Shown piece after piece: positions 1-9,463 of a DNA stretch of 64,000 nucleotides. The stretch's first letter is position 1. Each line of letters begins with the position of its first letter. The notes below the pieces were generated by a model. The model worked only from the letters and a program-made list of their open reading frames with translations, did no database searches and was not told the DNA's origin. The stretch is from Plantago major (taxonomy: Eukaryota > Streptophyta > Magnoliopsida > Lamiales > Plantaginaceae), in contig CM048842.1 of the NCBI GenBank assembly GCA_026545765.1, positions 91,973,230 to 92,037,229 on the forward strand. Reading direction: 5' to 3'. A program made the translations under genes and the position numbers.

Positions 1-354
1 TGAGTCCTATACAAAATGGATGGAATAAAAACTGGTCTTTTAAATATATATAGATAGATAGATGAATTAAGCACAACTAAATTTAATGAATCTGAACTAA
101 ATTAAATTAAATTAAAATTAATAAGTTTTCAAATAAAAATAACAGCCTTAATCCATGTTTGAGTTGTTAATCAGTTAATCCATGTTTGAGTTGTTAATCA
201 GTTAATCCATGTTTGAGTTGATGGATAAGCCATATTTCAACCCCGGTAAGTGGTAACAAACACCCATCAATAGCCCAAATTGAATGATGGGCCAATAGCC
301 CAATTTGAATGATGGGCCAATAATCCAACATCCCATTTCGAAATGTGCTCAATC
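1..354. repeat. AT-rich spacer with two small tandem repeats
   Basis: This spacer lies upstream of the BAG gene. Bases 150-220 hold about 2.6 copies of a 27-base unit containing CCATGTTTGAGTTG. Bases 266-325 hold about two copies of a 25-base unit containing GCCCAATTTGAATGATGGG. Bases 46-63 are a short GATA run. No gene is visible here. The 27-base and 25-base repeats are not seen in the second copy of the BAG 5' region near 17,445, so they lie outside the duplicated block. Confidence 0.7.
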
Positions 355-571
355 TTAAAATCGCATCAGGTATAATGTCAACATCATGTAAGACAAAGTG
401 AGCCATCACGATTTCACTACAAACTGTATAAACTTGAGTAATTGGCACGAGATAATTTTGTTACACACACATTCACAATTCCCCATTTTTCTCTCCCAAA
501 AATCACAAAACCCTTGCCAAAACATCTTACTAATTTATCAGAGAGCAAATTTAACTGCAGAATTTTTGGCG

Positions 572-3500
572 ATGAAGAATTTGCATCTAGTCGCTGAAAA
601 TGGTAGCAGAAATGGTGTGAGCGGGCTGGAAATGAGGCCTGATCAGGAGCCTGCAAGTATACACGTCAAGGTTTCTCATGGCCCGAACGAATTTGTAGTT
701 GTTGTTCCTTCTAACTCGAGCTTTGGTATGCATTTTTTTTTGCTTTTCGGTCCTAATTTTGACAATTTAGGCAAATCTGTATTTCAGTCAAGTTATGTGG
801 AATTTGGTTGCGTTGTGCATTTATTCATTGGTTAAATGGATTAATGATGTATTGGATAGCAGGAGAAAACAAATTTCTATGTCAATTCGATGTGATTGTT
901 AATGCTCTGGCAGTCTGGTTAAAATCAGTGTCACTGGTCTGATCAAATTCAGCTAAAAGTTGGATGGCCGTTTGTTTAAGCTCAGTTACATTGATGATAT
1001 GTAGAAATGTACAACGATTGGCAATGATAATTGGTGGTATTGAGTGGGGATTATAGATTACTACGCTACTGTGTATTCTGGTTTTCATTTGGAATTGGTA
1101 CCTGGAACACTATTTAGTATTTATATGCATATGTTCATCTTGGTTTTATCTCTTAAGATTGATGGCCTTATGCATGCTTAAGCTGAGTTTAATTTGAGTG
1201 ATTCAAAGAAACGCACCACGTTTTGATGCAACGGGTGTCTTTGGGGATTGATGGGTTACTATCCTACTGTATTTTTACGGTTTTCATTTGGAATTAGTAC
1301 CTGGATCGCCATACTATAATGTTCAGCTCAGATTAACTATATATCTTTTCTAGGTAAAATCAGATCGTTCTTCTCTGGTTTTAAATTTGCTATATCTACT
1401 TTTCTTTTCCTGATTAAAGATTATGAAAGCTGTTGAAATGTATGTTTTGTAAGACGAACTTGAGATTTGTAGCATTGGTTTAGGTAATTATGGTAGAGAA
1501 ATGTGGAATATACTTTAGATTTGGGATCCATGAAGATAAATCATAACATATTGACTTGTTGGGTAAGTACGATTGTTTGGGAAATGGTAAATATAGTTAT
1601 TTACCCTGTTGTGATGGATATATTCACTATGTCAGCTTGATTGGATTTTCTTTTTGGTGGATGCAGCTGATCTTAGATCAGCTGTTGCAGAAAAACTGGG
1701 TTTGAAACTTGAAACCCACAAACTCTTATTTAGAGGTAAAGAAAAAGAAGATGATGAATTCCTCGAGCCGGCTGGTGTGAAGGAAAACTCTAAGGTGTTA
1801 CTTGTCGAGGATACACCATGTGAGCCGGAAATCCATGAAGAAGTTAAAGAAACCTCTGTACCCTCTAAAGGAGGGGAAGCTGTTGCCCAAGTCAAGAAAG
1901 AGGTTGACAAGCTCGCAGAGCAGGTTGATGTTTATTTTCTTGGTTCACTAAGTCTTCTTTTTGTCTTATTTGATCTGTTCGGCCTTTTCACCCAGCATTT
2001 TGACGATGTCTAGCCATATTGAATTGTAGGTTTCTGCATTCCAAGTGATTCTGGATAGTGGAAAGAATGTAGATGAAAAAAAGATTGCTTTTCTGACTGA
2101 GATGCTAATGAGGCAGTTACTTAAATTGGACGGCATTGATGCTGAAGGAGAGGGGAAAGTTCAGCGGAAGATGGAGGTCAGTATGCTTTTTGGATGAACT
2201 TTAGTTTCAGACGTTCAAATCTTGTTACTGAAATTTGGAGAGATGATCAGTTTTTAACTTTATATTCTTTCATTTTTCCTATGCATACCTTTTTATGAGT
2301 CATCACAAGTTGAGTAAGTTTATTTATTTATTTTTTCTTCATACAAGTTGAGTAAGTTATAAGGGCGTAACAGAGTAAGGTTTAGATGCTTTAGGTCCCA
2401 TAAATGAGGCGTTTAGCACCTTTACCTCGTTTTAACAAGGCATGGACTCCTAAACTTTGCCAAATTTCTATTGTCTCATTACCCAGCTGGTGGTATACTA
2501 TAACTGAACTAGCACCAAATTCACTGCAATGTTATCTGCCTAAAACTCAATTTGGGAATGAGTTCTATCTAAACAACGGAAATGCATACTGTATGCAAAG
2601 ACATGGGATGGTTTGTTTTGGAAGTTGAAATGATGTGTACTCTCCAATGTGTCCTTGTGTTTTTTATGGACGAGCAAGTCATCTTTTCTTCATGTAAATC
2701 TGAAACCGAGAAAGTAAAAAGATCACAAGTTCTTCTTGGAGCTGTTGGTGTTCTTGGTTTCCAGTGTTAACCTATATTTAAGCCATTCCTTTCTGATAGT
2801 TTACCTCCATCACTATATGGTAGCTGCGATTTGTGTTATACCGGTATGCATTTATAGTCCTACACTACAGTTCTGTAGTGGTGTTGCATTATAAATATAT
2901 GCATTTAAAATAATTGTATGCAGGTGCGGAGGGTCCAGAGCCTTGTGGACACCATGGATGTCCTGAAATTAAAAAACTCAAATCCATCAAGTGACGTGAA
3001 TAATGCTGCTCCTGTAACCACTCAGTGGGAGAATTTCGAGCCTGCCCCTGCACCTGCTAACTCTATATCCGGGGCTGGACCTACGAACCCTAATCCTAAC
3101 ATTGCCCCTCCACCTGCTATTCATAACCCTGTCCCTGCCCCTCCACCTGCTAGTCCTGCCCCTCCACCTGCTAACCCTACCCATGCACCGTCTCCATCTG
3201 CATCTTCTGTACCATCTTCAGCCACCGGTCCGGTACAATATCCTGTCCCTGGCTCTGCTCCCGTTCCTGCGCCATCTCCGACTTCGCCTGGTACATCACC
3301 ACCCATGCCATATTACACCACTAACCCAACACCATCCTATGGCCCTTCCCCTCATGCTCCGCACCAATATGAATCTCCTTCACATTATGGTCATTCACCT
3401 TATGACGCTAATTTCTCTTACCATAATCCTGGTTATAATGCTCATCATACCTCTTATGCTCATTCAGGTTTTGAAGCTCATCATAACTCTTACGCTCCAC

Positions 3501-3754
3501 ATTATCCTCCCAACCCGTATGCTGCTGCACCTTATCCACCCGCTCCGTATGCTGCTGCCAACCCTTATGAGCCTACACATTTTACTCATAACCCGTATGC
3601 TCCTTCGTATTATGCCCCCCAGCCAATGCCATCCTACAATCATTCCCCTGCTCCACCAGCCAGACCATCTGAGAAGCCATCTTCCGGAGCTTCCTATGCT
3701 CCTGGTATGCCATCTTCTACAACGGTAACTCGTGATTGGGAACGGTTTGAATAG
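572..3754 (+). CDS. BAG family molecular chaperone regulator (Ubl + BAG domains) with long Pro/His/Tyr-rich tail
   Basis: BAG proteins bind the ATPase domain of Hsp70/Hsc70 through the BAG helices and promote nucleotide exchange. Plant BAG1-4 types add an N-terminal ubiquitin-like fold. I read four exons with GT-AG borders and kept phase: 572-725, 1667-1923, 2030-2176 and 2924-3754, giving about 462 residues. The Ubl domain is about residues 30-98 (IHVKVSH..., KLLFRGKEKED...). The BAG domain is about 122-203 (VKKEVDKLAEQ, MRQLLKLDGIDAEGE, RVQSLVDTMDVLKL). The tail, 204-462, is low complexity: Pro/Ala repeats, then Tyr/His/Pro-rich (NPYAAAPYPPAPYAAANPY). It is bounded by VTTQWENFE (217-225) and the last residues VTRDWERFE. 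Arabidopsis BAG4 is much shorter (about 270), so the tail is an expansion. The ATG at 572 starts the Ubl frame; an upstream in-frame ATG at 398 lies in the likely leader. The gene is intact and is the source or sister of the broken copy at 17,445-20,040. Confidence 0.9.
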
Positions 3755-4093
3755 TCTGCCTTTTAAATGCGGATCATGAAACATGATTTTTGAAACTTCA
3801 GTTACCCCTGCTACATTATGAAATTGGATGTGTAGATCATTATTATTAATTTCACTCTGCTTTGTTGTTTTGGCTGGTGAATTGATAGTATAATTGCTAC
3901 ATTTGGATTCATATCATAGTGAATTTTGTTACGAGGAGATTAGGTGCTTGATCAGGTCCGCTAAATTATGTCATCGACTTTCTTATATTCCATGACAAAT
4001 TAGCTTCTCCAGATTTCCATGGTAGATTAGAGTACCTAAAGACAAGCAATTACTTAACAAAACATCAAAACAGAGTCATAAACAGAACATGAA
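3755..4093. other. 3' flank of the BAG gene and spacer to the F-box fragment
   Basis: This is the tail-to-tail spacer between the BAG gene and the minus-strand DUF295 fragment. It is AT-rich and would hold both 3' untranslated regions. No ORF, repeat or RNA gene is recognised. Confidence 0.6.
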
Positions 4094-5053
4094 CTATGCT
4101 CTAGTTACTTTTGGCTGAAGCCATACACCTGAAACAAATTCTTTTCTCACATGGAGCTCCGTGCTAGGATTGTTGTCGCCATCACATGAAAATTCTGAGG
4201 TGTCTAACTCGTAATAGGCATGTTGATTCTTAACAAGCAATGGTAAGTTGATCCTATTTTGCTGTGATTTCTCTTTCACTCGAACAGCAAAGGATGATGC
4301 CTGGCTGATGAAGAACGAATAATTTCTGGGCAAAACTCTCTCTTCCATCCACCTTGTATAATTATGAACCTGACTTATATAGGTTCACAAACTTCCCCCG
4401 AGGTCCGAGGACAACTAGATACAGGTCGTGCTCGCAAGAAACAAGATACCCCTTTCGGTTTTTGGAAAGGGGTTCAAAAGAGCCAGGCAAATCCAAATCT
4501 AGCTCAAGCTTGGGCTCCCAAACATTGCGCTGGTAGTGGTAAGTAGCCAGGCTTCCGTTTTGACACAGATAATGGAATTGGTTATCATGAAACACATGAT
4601 TACAGCCATAGCACAAAAATGTTTCTCCTAGATAACGTTCCCGTTTCCATGTATTGTCACCTGGCGTTAAATATATCACCCTGAAATTCTCCGGCGTTGG
4701 TGAAATGGCAATAACCATGCAATCCGATGATGTTGGTGACGAAGAAAATGATATGCAATCGAAACTCATATTTACGGGGAGATCAGGGATGCTAATCTTA
4801 GTTTTACTGAATGGTTCAAAGAAAAATATGGTGCGGATTCCATGAGAGACAAGAAGCCATCCATTTCTAGAGCAGCGAACTTTACAACCTGATAATTCAG
4901 CATTGCTATTAAAGTACCTCATATTGCAAGACGAATCAAGAAATGAGGTACATGAACCATCTTCATGAAATGACATTAGCCAAGGACACTCCTCCGTAGA
5001 AGGATTAGAAAATTCAGGTTTCCAACGCAAAGGCCGTGCTATTTCTCCCAACC
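4094..5053 (-). pseudogene. F-box-associated (DUF295) protein fragment, frameshifted
   Basis: Plant F-box/DUF295 proteins join an F-box (SCF ubiquitin-ligase adaptor) to a C-terminal beta-propeller-like DUF295 region. The minus-strand frame from 5051 to 4362 reads ECPWLMSF, then GCKVRCSRNGWLLVSHG, NTWKRERYLG and GYLVSCEHDLYLVVLGPRGK, in the family's order. The rest (TRWMEERVLPRNYSFFISQ, then a region resembling the family's xYF/YELDT end) continues in another frame down to 4094. One base between about 4350 and 4365 throws the frame. An AG at the 5' edge (about 5053) looks like a splice acceptor, but no F-box exon was found in the next 500 bases upstream. I therefore call it a broken or incomplete gene. 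A single sequencing error could explain the shift but not the missing F-box. Confidence 0.7.
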
Positions 5054-5271
5054 TATATTTTTTTAGGAATTTTTAATTGTTAAGATAATAAATTATAATC
5101 AATAGTACATAAAATGACAAGTAAATAACTTCGAACTAAAAAGGATGGATTAAATTCAATTCAGTGACACATGGCACTCATCTGACGAAGACCTGTGTTT
5201 AGGTTGGTGCAAAGGCGACCTGAGAATAGAAAAGCTCATGTAACTAACTTCTACTAACTTTTCATATATTA

Positions 5272-5494
5272 ATACTCCCTCCGTTCCGGTTTCATCTTCC
5301 TGGGGTTCGGACACAAGATTTAAGAGCAAAGTGAATAGAATAGGAGATATGGTGATAAATTATGAAATAGAGTGTATAAAATATGAGAAATAGTGAATAA
5401 AGTAGGAAATATATTTTACATTTAAGGGATGAGAAGATAAAATTGGAACGGATCAAAATGGAATGCAGGAAGATGAAACTGAGACGGGAGTATC
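5272..5494. mobile_element. Stowaway-like (Tc1/mariner) MITE
   Basis: The ends are inverted repeats: ACTCCCTCCGTTCCGGTTTC at the left, and the reverse complement of ACTCCCGTCTCAGTTTCATC at the right, followed inward by matching TTCCT/AGGAA. The CTCCCTCCGT end and flanking TA fit Stowaway MITEs. The 220-base length and lack of coding capacity also fit. It lies upstream of the F-box fragment's 5' end. Confidence 0.85.
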
Positions 5495-6139
5495 TTCTAT
5501 AGAACCAAGCAGAAAATTCTCGTTTGCTGAAGCTAAGTTTGGAGTATTACTTGGATTAGCTTATGCAGTCTATTTTTCTGCCGCATATATCCACTCGTAA
5601 GTATGGCGGGCTCGGAATATAATTCTAGGTTTAAACAATCTTAAGCGCAAAGGAAGACTGAAATTAAAGAGCTCCTCTAATTTTGGTTTTTAAAGTACAT
5701 CTGATGAATTTTTAAAAAATATATAATGAAAAATTAAATCTAAATATTTAATAATATGAAGTCTAAATTTTTTTTACCAATATTATATATGAGTAATTCC
5801 AGGACGAAGTTTGTAAACTTTAACAAAAAAAAAGTTAAATAGAAGGATGAAACTGGTACAAAGGGAGTATACATATTAGTCCCAAATAAAATTTTGTTTA
5901 GAACAATCCAACCCAAAAGCTAGCTATTGGGTCGGGTTATGTGGAATCGTATCTACTATAAATAGGTTATAGGCATATAACCCATAGAAAACCCAAACTC
6001 CCTCATAATTTCATCAAACACGGATTTTCTCCTCCAAAAAAATGTCCGATCTATATATTTCAAGTGTATTGAAAATATTAAAATATTTCTGAATTTATAT
6101 ACTTGGTGTTTTATAATTTTTATGTTACAAAAAAAGTTC
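5495..6139. other. AT-rich spacer, no gene seen
   Basis: There is no recognisable coding sequence. A short stretch near 5840-5870 (AGAAGGATGAAACTGGTACA followed by AAGGGAGTATAC) looks like one arm of a Stowaway-type MITE. This suggests an old, half-lost second insertion. Confidence 0.5.
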
Positions 6140-6292
6140 TCAACAATGAGTAAGTCTCGTGAGAGACAATTTCTATATAATTTATTTAGAGACGTACTTA
6201 TGTTCTCAAACAAATCGTCGATATTATTAATCAAAACGTCTATGATATCAACGTCGGTGTTTTTTCATATATACAAAAACTACATTTCGTTG
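6140..6292. mobile_element. Partial copy of a palindromic MITE (family also at 24,225)
   Basis: It contains TTAATCAAAACGTCTATG, followed by ATCAAC and a TTTTTTCATAT stretch. These match the left arm and loop of the long-TIR element at 24,225-24,460. The matching right arm is absent, so this copy is truncated. Confidence 0.55.
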
Positions 6293-6614
6293 GAGTAAGT
6301 ATAGTAAAAGGGAAGATTTTCCTAATCTATAGGAAAATCCGGTTTCACAATAAAGAACCGGTCAGAAACACTATAAACCGGTCAATAGTTTTTAGGGCAA
6401 ATTACATTTGCTCCCCTTAATAAAGTTGCTAATAACATCGGAGGCCTTAACATTTGAACAATAACAATTCTTAAAATGTTTGATGAATCAATAACAAACC
6501 AGTCCAAAACTCATATTGGAGCCAAACACATCCTTAATTTAAACATTTCCTTTTCATTTGGTTGTATTTTTTTCCTTTTCATTTTTTATTTGTGTGTGTG
6601 TGTATAAAACAATT

Positions 6615-6616
<2 letters not shown>

Positions 6617-6655
<39 letters not shown>
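6617..6655. repeat. (ATT)n microsatellite
   Basis: About thirteen uninterrupted ATT/TTA triplets lie inside the long-TIR element. The repeat is likely length-variable. Confidence 0.95.
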
Positions 6656-6681
6656 TTACTATATATTACAAAATTAAATTT

Positions 6682-6792
6682 CAGATTTTGGAAGCACATT
6701 TTGCGAAGCGTTACCTAAAGCAGATGGTTCAGAAAGGGGGATGTTTATTCATTTTCTGGCCTTGGAGTGCTCGAGTACCACGATTCTTAAGG
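6682..6792 (+). pseudogene. Exon-like fragment inside the MULE-like element
   Basis: This open segment of about 111 bases is preceded by a pyrimidine-poor but valid TTTCAG and followed by GTAATA. It would be read ILEAHFAKRYLKQMVQKGG, then a Trp/Phe-rich stretch and RVPRFLR. Its base composition is less AT-rich than the DNA on either side. I do not recognise the parent gene. The location inside TIRs suggests a captured host exon; a chance ORF is the alternative. Confidence 0.35.
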
Positions 6793-7436
6793 TAATAATT
6801 TCTCCCTCATTCTTTTTCATTAATTTTATTTCACTAATTTAATTATAATTAGGATACATATAATTACATACATAATAAAATGGGAAAATTACACCTATAA
6901 ATTAAAAAATATTTATATATTTATTTTTTCCAGATTAAGTCAGAATGTGGCGCCTGACCTTCCAGGCATTTTTTAATTTTTAAATAAATTTTATTATTAT
7001 TTTTTAAATTAATTTATGACATTAAAAGGGAAGCCACACGCGTCCAACGCATAAACTAACCTGGTGCATGAAAATCAATTGCCAAATCCGAGAAAAAAAC
7101 AACCAGAGTTTATGGTTTATATTGAAAGTCATTTTTATTTTAATAAAATTCCATTTTATTAAAAACTTGTCCCAATAAATGACTATCACTGCCCATATTT
7201 TTTTTCTATTTACCTTAAGTTGGAGGAGGTGATGGTGGTGGATGATGTTTAAATAAAAAGAAAGGTAAGAATTCGAAGAGGGAAACTAGAAAATCCAAAG
7301 GTTTAAAATAAGGCCATGTTTGGATGGTAAGCTTTGAAAATAGAAAATGGATCAATTTGTTATTGTTGAAATGTCAGGGCCCCGATGTTATTAGGGTGTT
7401 TATCAGGGGGGAACAGGTGTAATTTTTCCTAATTTT

Positions 7437-7631
7437 TATATAAATATCTCAAATAACAACACTCTCTCACAAACGCCTCACAACTCAACCATCTTTCTCT
7501 CACTACAAAAACCCTAGTGAGAGAAACATTCATATTTCTCTCTCTTCACTCACTCCATATCCTCAGCCGGAACCACATACTTCGCCGGAAATTATGGTGC
7601 TCTAACACAACGGCGAGCAAATCGTACCGGT

Positions 7632-7690
<59 letters not shown>

Positions 7691-8018
7691 GCACGATTTC
7701 GCCAGATTTGCCAGATTTCCACCGGATTTTCAGATCTAGTTACTAAAATGTTCAAATTAACAAATTCATCTCGCTTTTTTTCGTTAAAATCTCAATTGGA
7801 AGTGAAATTTGACCTTTTATTTTTCATTTTTCGTTGATTTTACGATTTGATATTTCCAGATCTGGTTTCAGATCTGAAATCCGTACAGTGAAAATCAAAT
7901 TTCGCAATCTGGTGCTTTGTTATGGTTTTAAGAGCTGGTGTTATAGTCTTAAGCATCATTGTTATGGTTAAGCTTGTGTTGAATGTTTTCGCCTGTTACT
8001 GTTTTAGCGCAAATGTTA
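7437..8018 (+). promoter_or_regulatory. Promoter/leader-like segment with (CT)n tract
   Basis: A TATATAAATAT box (about 7436) is followed by a CT/CA-rich leader-like sequence, an AAACCCTAG motif (7509) typical of plant 5' regions, and a pure (TC)n run at 7635-7688. It resembles the start of an expressed gene, but no convincing coding exon follows before the hAT-like insertion at 8019. It may be a relic promoter, or lead into the hypothetical frames near 8640-9350. Confidence 0.4.
7635..7688. repeat. (TC)n microsatellite
   Basis: About 27 uninterrupted TC dinucleotides lie in a leader-like context. GA/CT tracts are common in plant 5' untranslated regions. Confidence 0.95.
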
Positions 8019-8560
8019 GGGGTGAGCGCGGGCGGACATTAGCGGATATTTATAAAAATTCAACCCGATCCACCTATGGCAGGTGATTATTTTTTCAACC
8101 CGCGGCGGGCGGAATATTTTTCCAACCCGCAGCGGTTTGGGTGATGACAATGGCGGGCGGATAGGCGGGTGAAAATAGACAAAAAAAACATAAATTTGAA
8201 ATGTAAAATGAATCTATAAATCCCCAAGTAGCAATGATCATAATTAAACAAAGTTTCAAATCCAAATTAAATCATACAGCAATAGTGGATATCCAAATAA
8301 AATAGGCACATCAGATTGGGGTCTGCCACATTGGAGTCTACAAGCATCCAACAATAGTGAAATAAATTATAAACTATTCTTTTATTACTAACGGCGGGCG
8401 GGTCGGGTGGCACCCACCCAACCCGCCACCTGCCCACCAATGGCGGGTTGAAAAAATTTCAACCCACGAAAAAATTTATAAAAAAAATTGGCGGTGCGGG
8501 TGAGACGCGGGCGGTTTGTGCGGGCGGGTCGGTTGGGCGGCTTTTTTGCTCACCCCGAGC
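8019..8560. mobile_element. hAT-like non-autonomous element
   Basis: The ends are GGGGTGAGC and GCTCACCCC as inverted repeats. AAATGTTA flanks both sides (8011-8018 and 8561-8568), fitting the 8-base duplication of hAT elements. Subterminal GGCGGGCGG/CCGCCC-rich blocks point inward at both ends and the middle is AT-rich and non-coding. The last five bases (CGAGC) beyond the inverted repeat leave the right border uncertain by a few bases. Confidence 0.8.
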
Positions 8561-8568
8561 AAATGTTA

Positions 8569-9370
8569 TAGTTTCAAGACCTATTATTGTAGTTTTAAGC
8601 AGCGAAAAACACTCTTTAATCGATTATTAGTAAATTTTCCGTTCCTCCATCAGATTGGAAATTTTTTATTTTCCGGTCAAATTGATTTTCCGATCAAATT
8701 GATTTCCTACTTGCGATGCATGACATATAACCAAGTGAAACAGGAAAAATCATCCACAAGATTATGTTCCCCATGGCGCTTTTAATCCTGCTGCTGATAG
8801 TTATTCCGTTCAACATACTGAACGAAAACAAGATTTTGTTCGGTTATTATAACCGCTCCCTATTTGTTCAATTCATCTATATATTAATGGTTATCCTCTA
8901 TCATTTCTCTCGTGAGAAATATACAATTGGGTCTTGATTTAGTAAACCGTATTCATGTATTTCAAACTGAAATTCGTCGGCTATGGATGTGTCTGTGCAA
9001 CGGATGAATCTATAGAGTTTCGAGATTGGGTTGTTCAACTGTGGGTTTGTCTGTGCAACGTCTATAGAGCTGGCCAAGACTTGTACATCTCGACAAGAAG
9101 GGTTTTCGATGGAGTAGAGGGAGAGCTGTTCAGAGGACTTTTGCCCCATGGCAGAGACGGAGAGCTGGTCGTCGGAGGAATTTTGCCCCATGGCGGAGAC
9201 GGAGAGCTGGTCGTCGGAGGACTTTTGCCCCACGGTGGAGGGAGAATTGAAAGGGCCGATCTTGATCTTGGTCAGCAGTTGAGTCTTGGTTCAGGTCCGC
9301 AGCAGTTGAGTCTTGGTTCAAGTCAGTTTGAAGATCTTGATTGAGGTTAGAGTTAAACGCAAAATCGTGA
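8569..9370. other. Region with a 42-base tandem repeat open on both strands; no recognised gene
   Basis: Bases 9131-9235 carry about 2.4 copies of a 42-base unit (core GCCCCATGGCGGAGACGGAG). A smaller repeat at 9273-9330 has the core GCAGTTGAGTCTTGGTTCA. On the plus strand a frame at 8955-9344 reads LLPHGGDGELVVGG repeats followed by QQLSLGS repeats. On the minus strand 8901-9233 reads MGQKSSDDQLSVSA repeats. I recognise neither. Because the unit is a multiple of three, both frames stay open by construction, so coding is not shown. Confidence 0.45.
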
Positions 9371-9463
9371 AATGATGCAACTGTTTGCCATTGTGAAGTT
9401 TAGAGAGAGGCCAATTGCCTATTCTGTTAGGACATTTGGTATTACTGGTTTCAGAGGTCAGAA
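9371..9463. repeat. Copy 1 of a ~90-base tandem repeat, split by the CACTA element
   Basis: The sequence GCAACTGTTTGCC...GGCCAATTGCCTATTCTGTT...TTTGGTATTACTGG...GAGGTCAG recurs at 11,651-11,735 and 11,736-11,822. Copies 1 and 2 are separated only by the CACTA insertion. Confidence 0.85.

Larger units (their letters stand above)
6394..7430. mobile_element. Long-TIR, MULE-like non-autonomous element with an exon-like insert
   Basis: The left end AGGGCAAATTACATTTGCTC and the inverted right end AGGAAAAATTACACCTGTTC begin imperfect terminal inverted repeats of about 75 bases. Both arms share AATAACATCGG and CAATAACAA. TIRs of this length on a 1-kb element without a transposase suggest a Mutator-like MITE or Pack-MULE. 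The expected 9-base target duplication is not clear in the flanks (both are T-rich), so the class is tentative. Inside lie a (TTA)n run (about 6617-6655) and an open segment at 6682-6792 bounded by AG and GT. Confidence 0.6.

Noticed and set aside
398-571. Upstream in-frame ATG extending the BAG protein
   Set aside because: The extra residues are not Ubl-like, and the stretch matches the non-coding leader also found before the unrelated gene at 17,664.
3102-3728. Long second-frame ORF (208 residues, Leu/His-rich) over BAG exon 4
   Set aside because: It is a shadow of the Pro/His/Tyr-rich coding repeat; codons CCT/CAT shifted by one give Leu/His/Ile runs.
7517-7837. 106-residue ORF with a Ser-Leu run
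   Set aside because: It is driven by the (TC)n microsatellite; the rest has no coding character and lies in a leader-like region.
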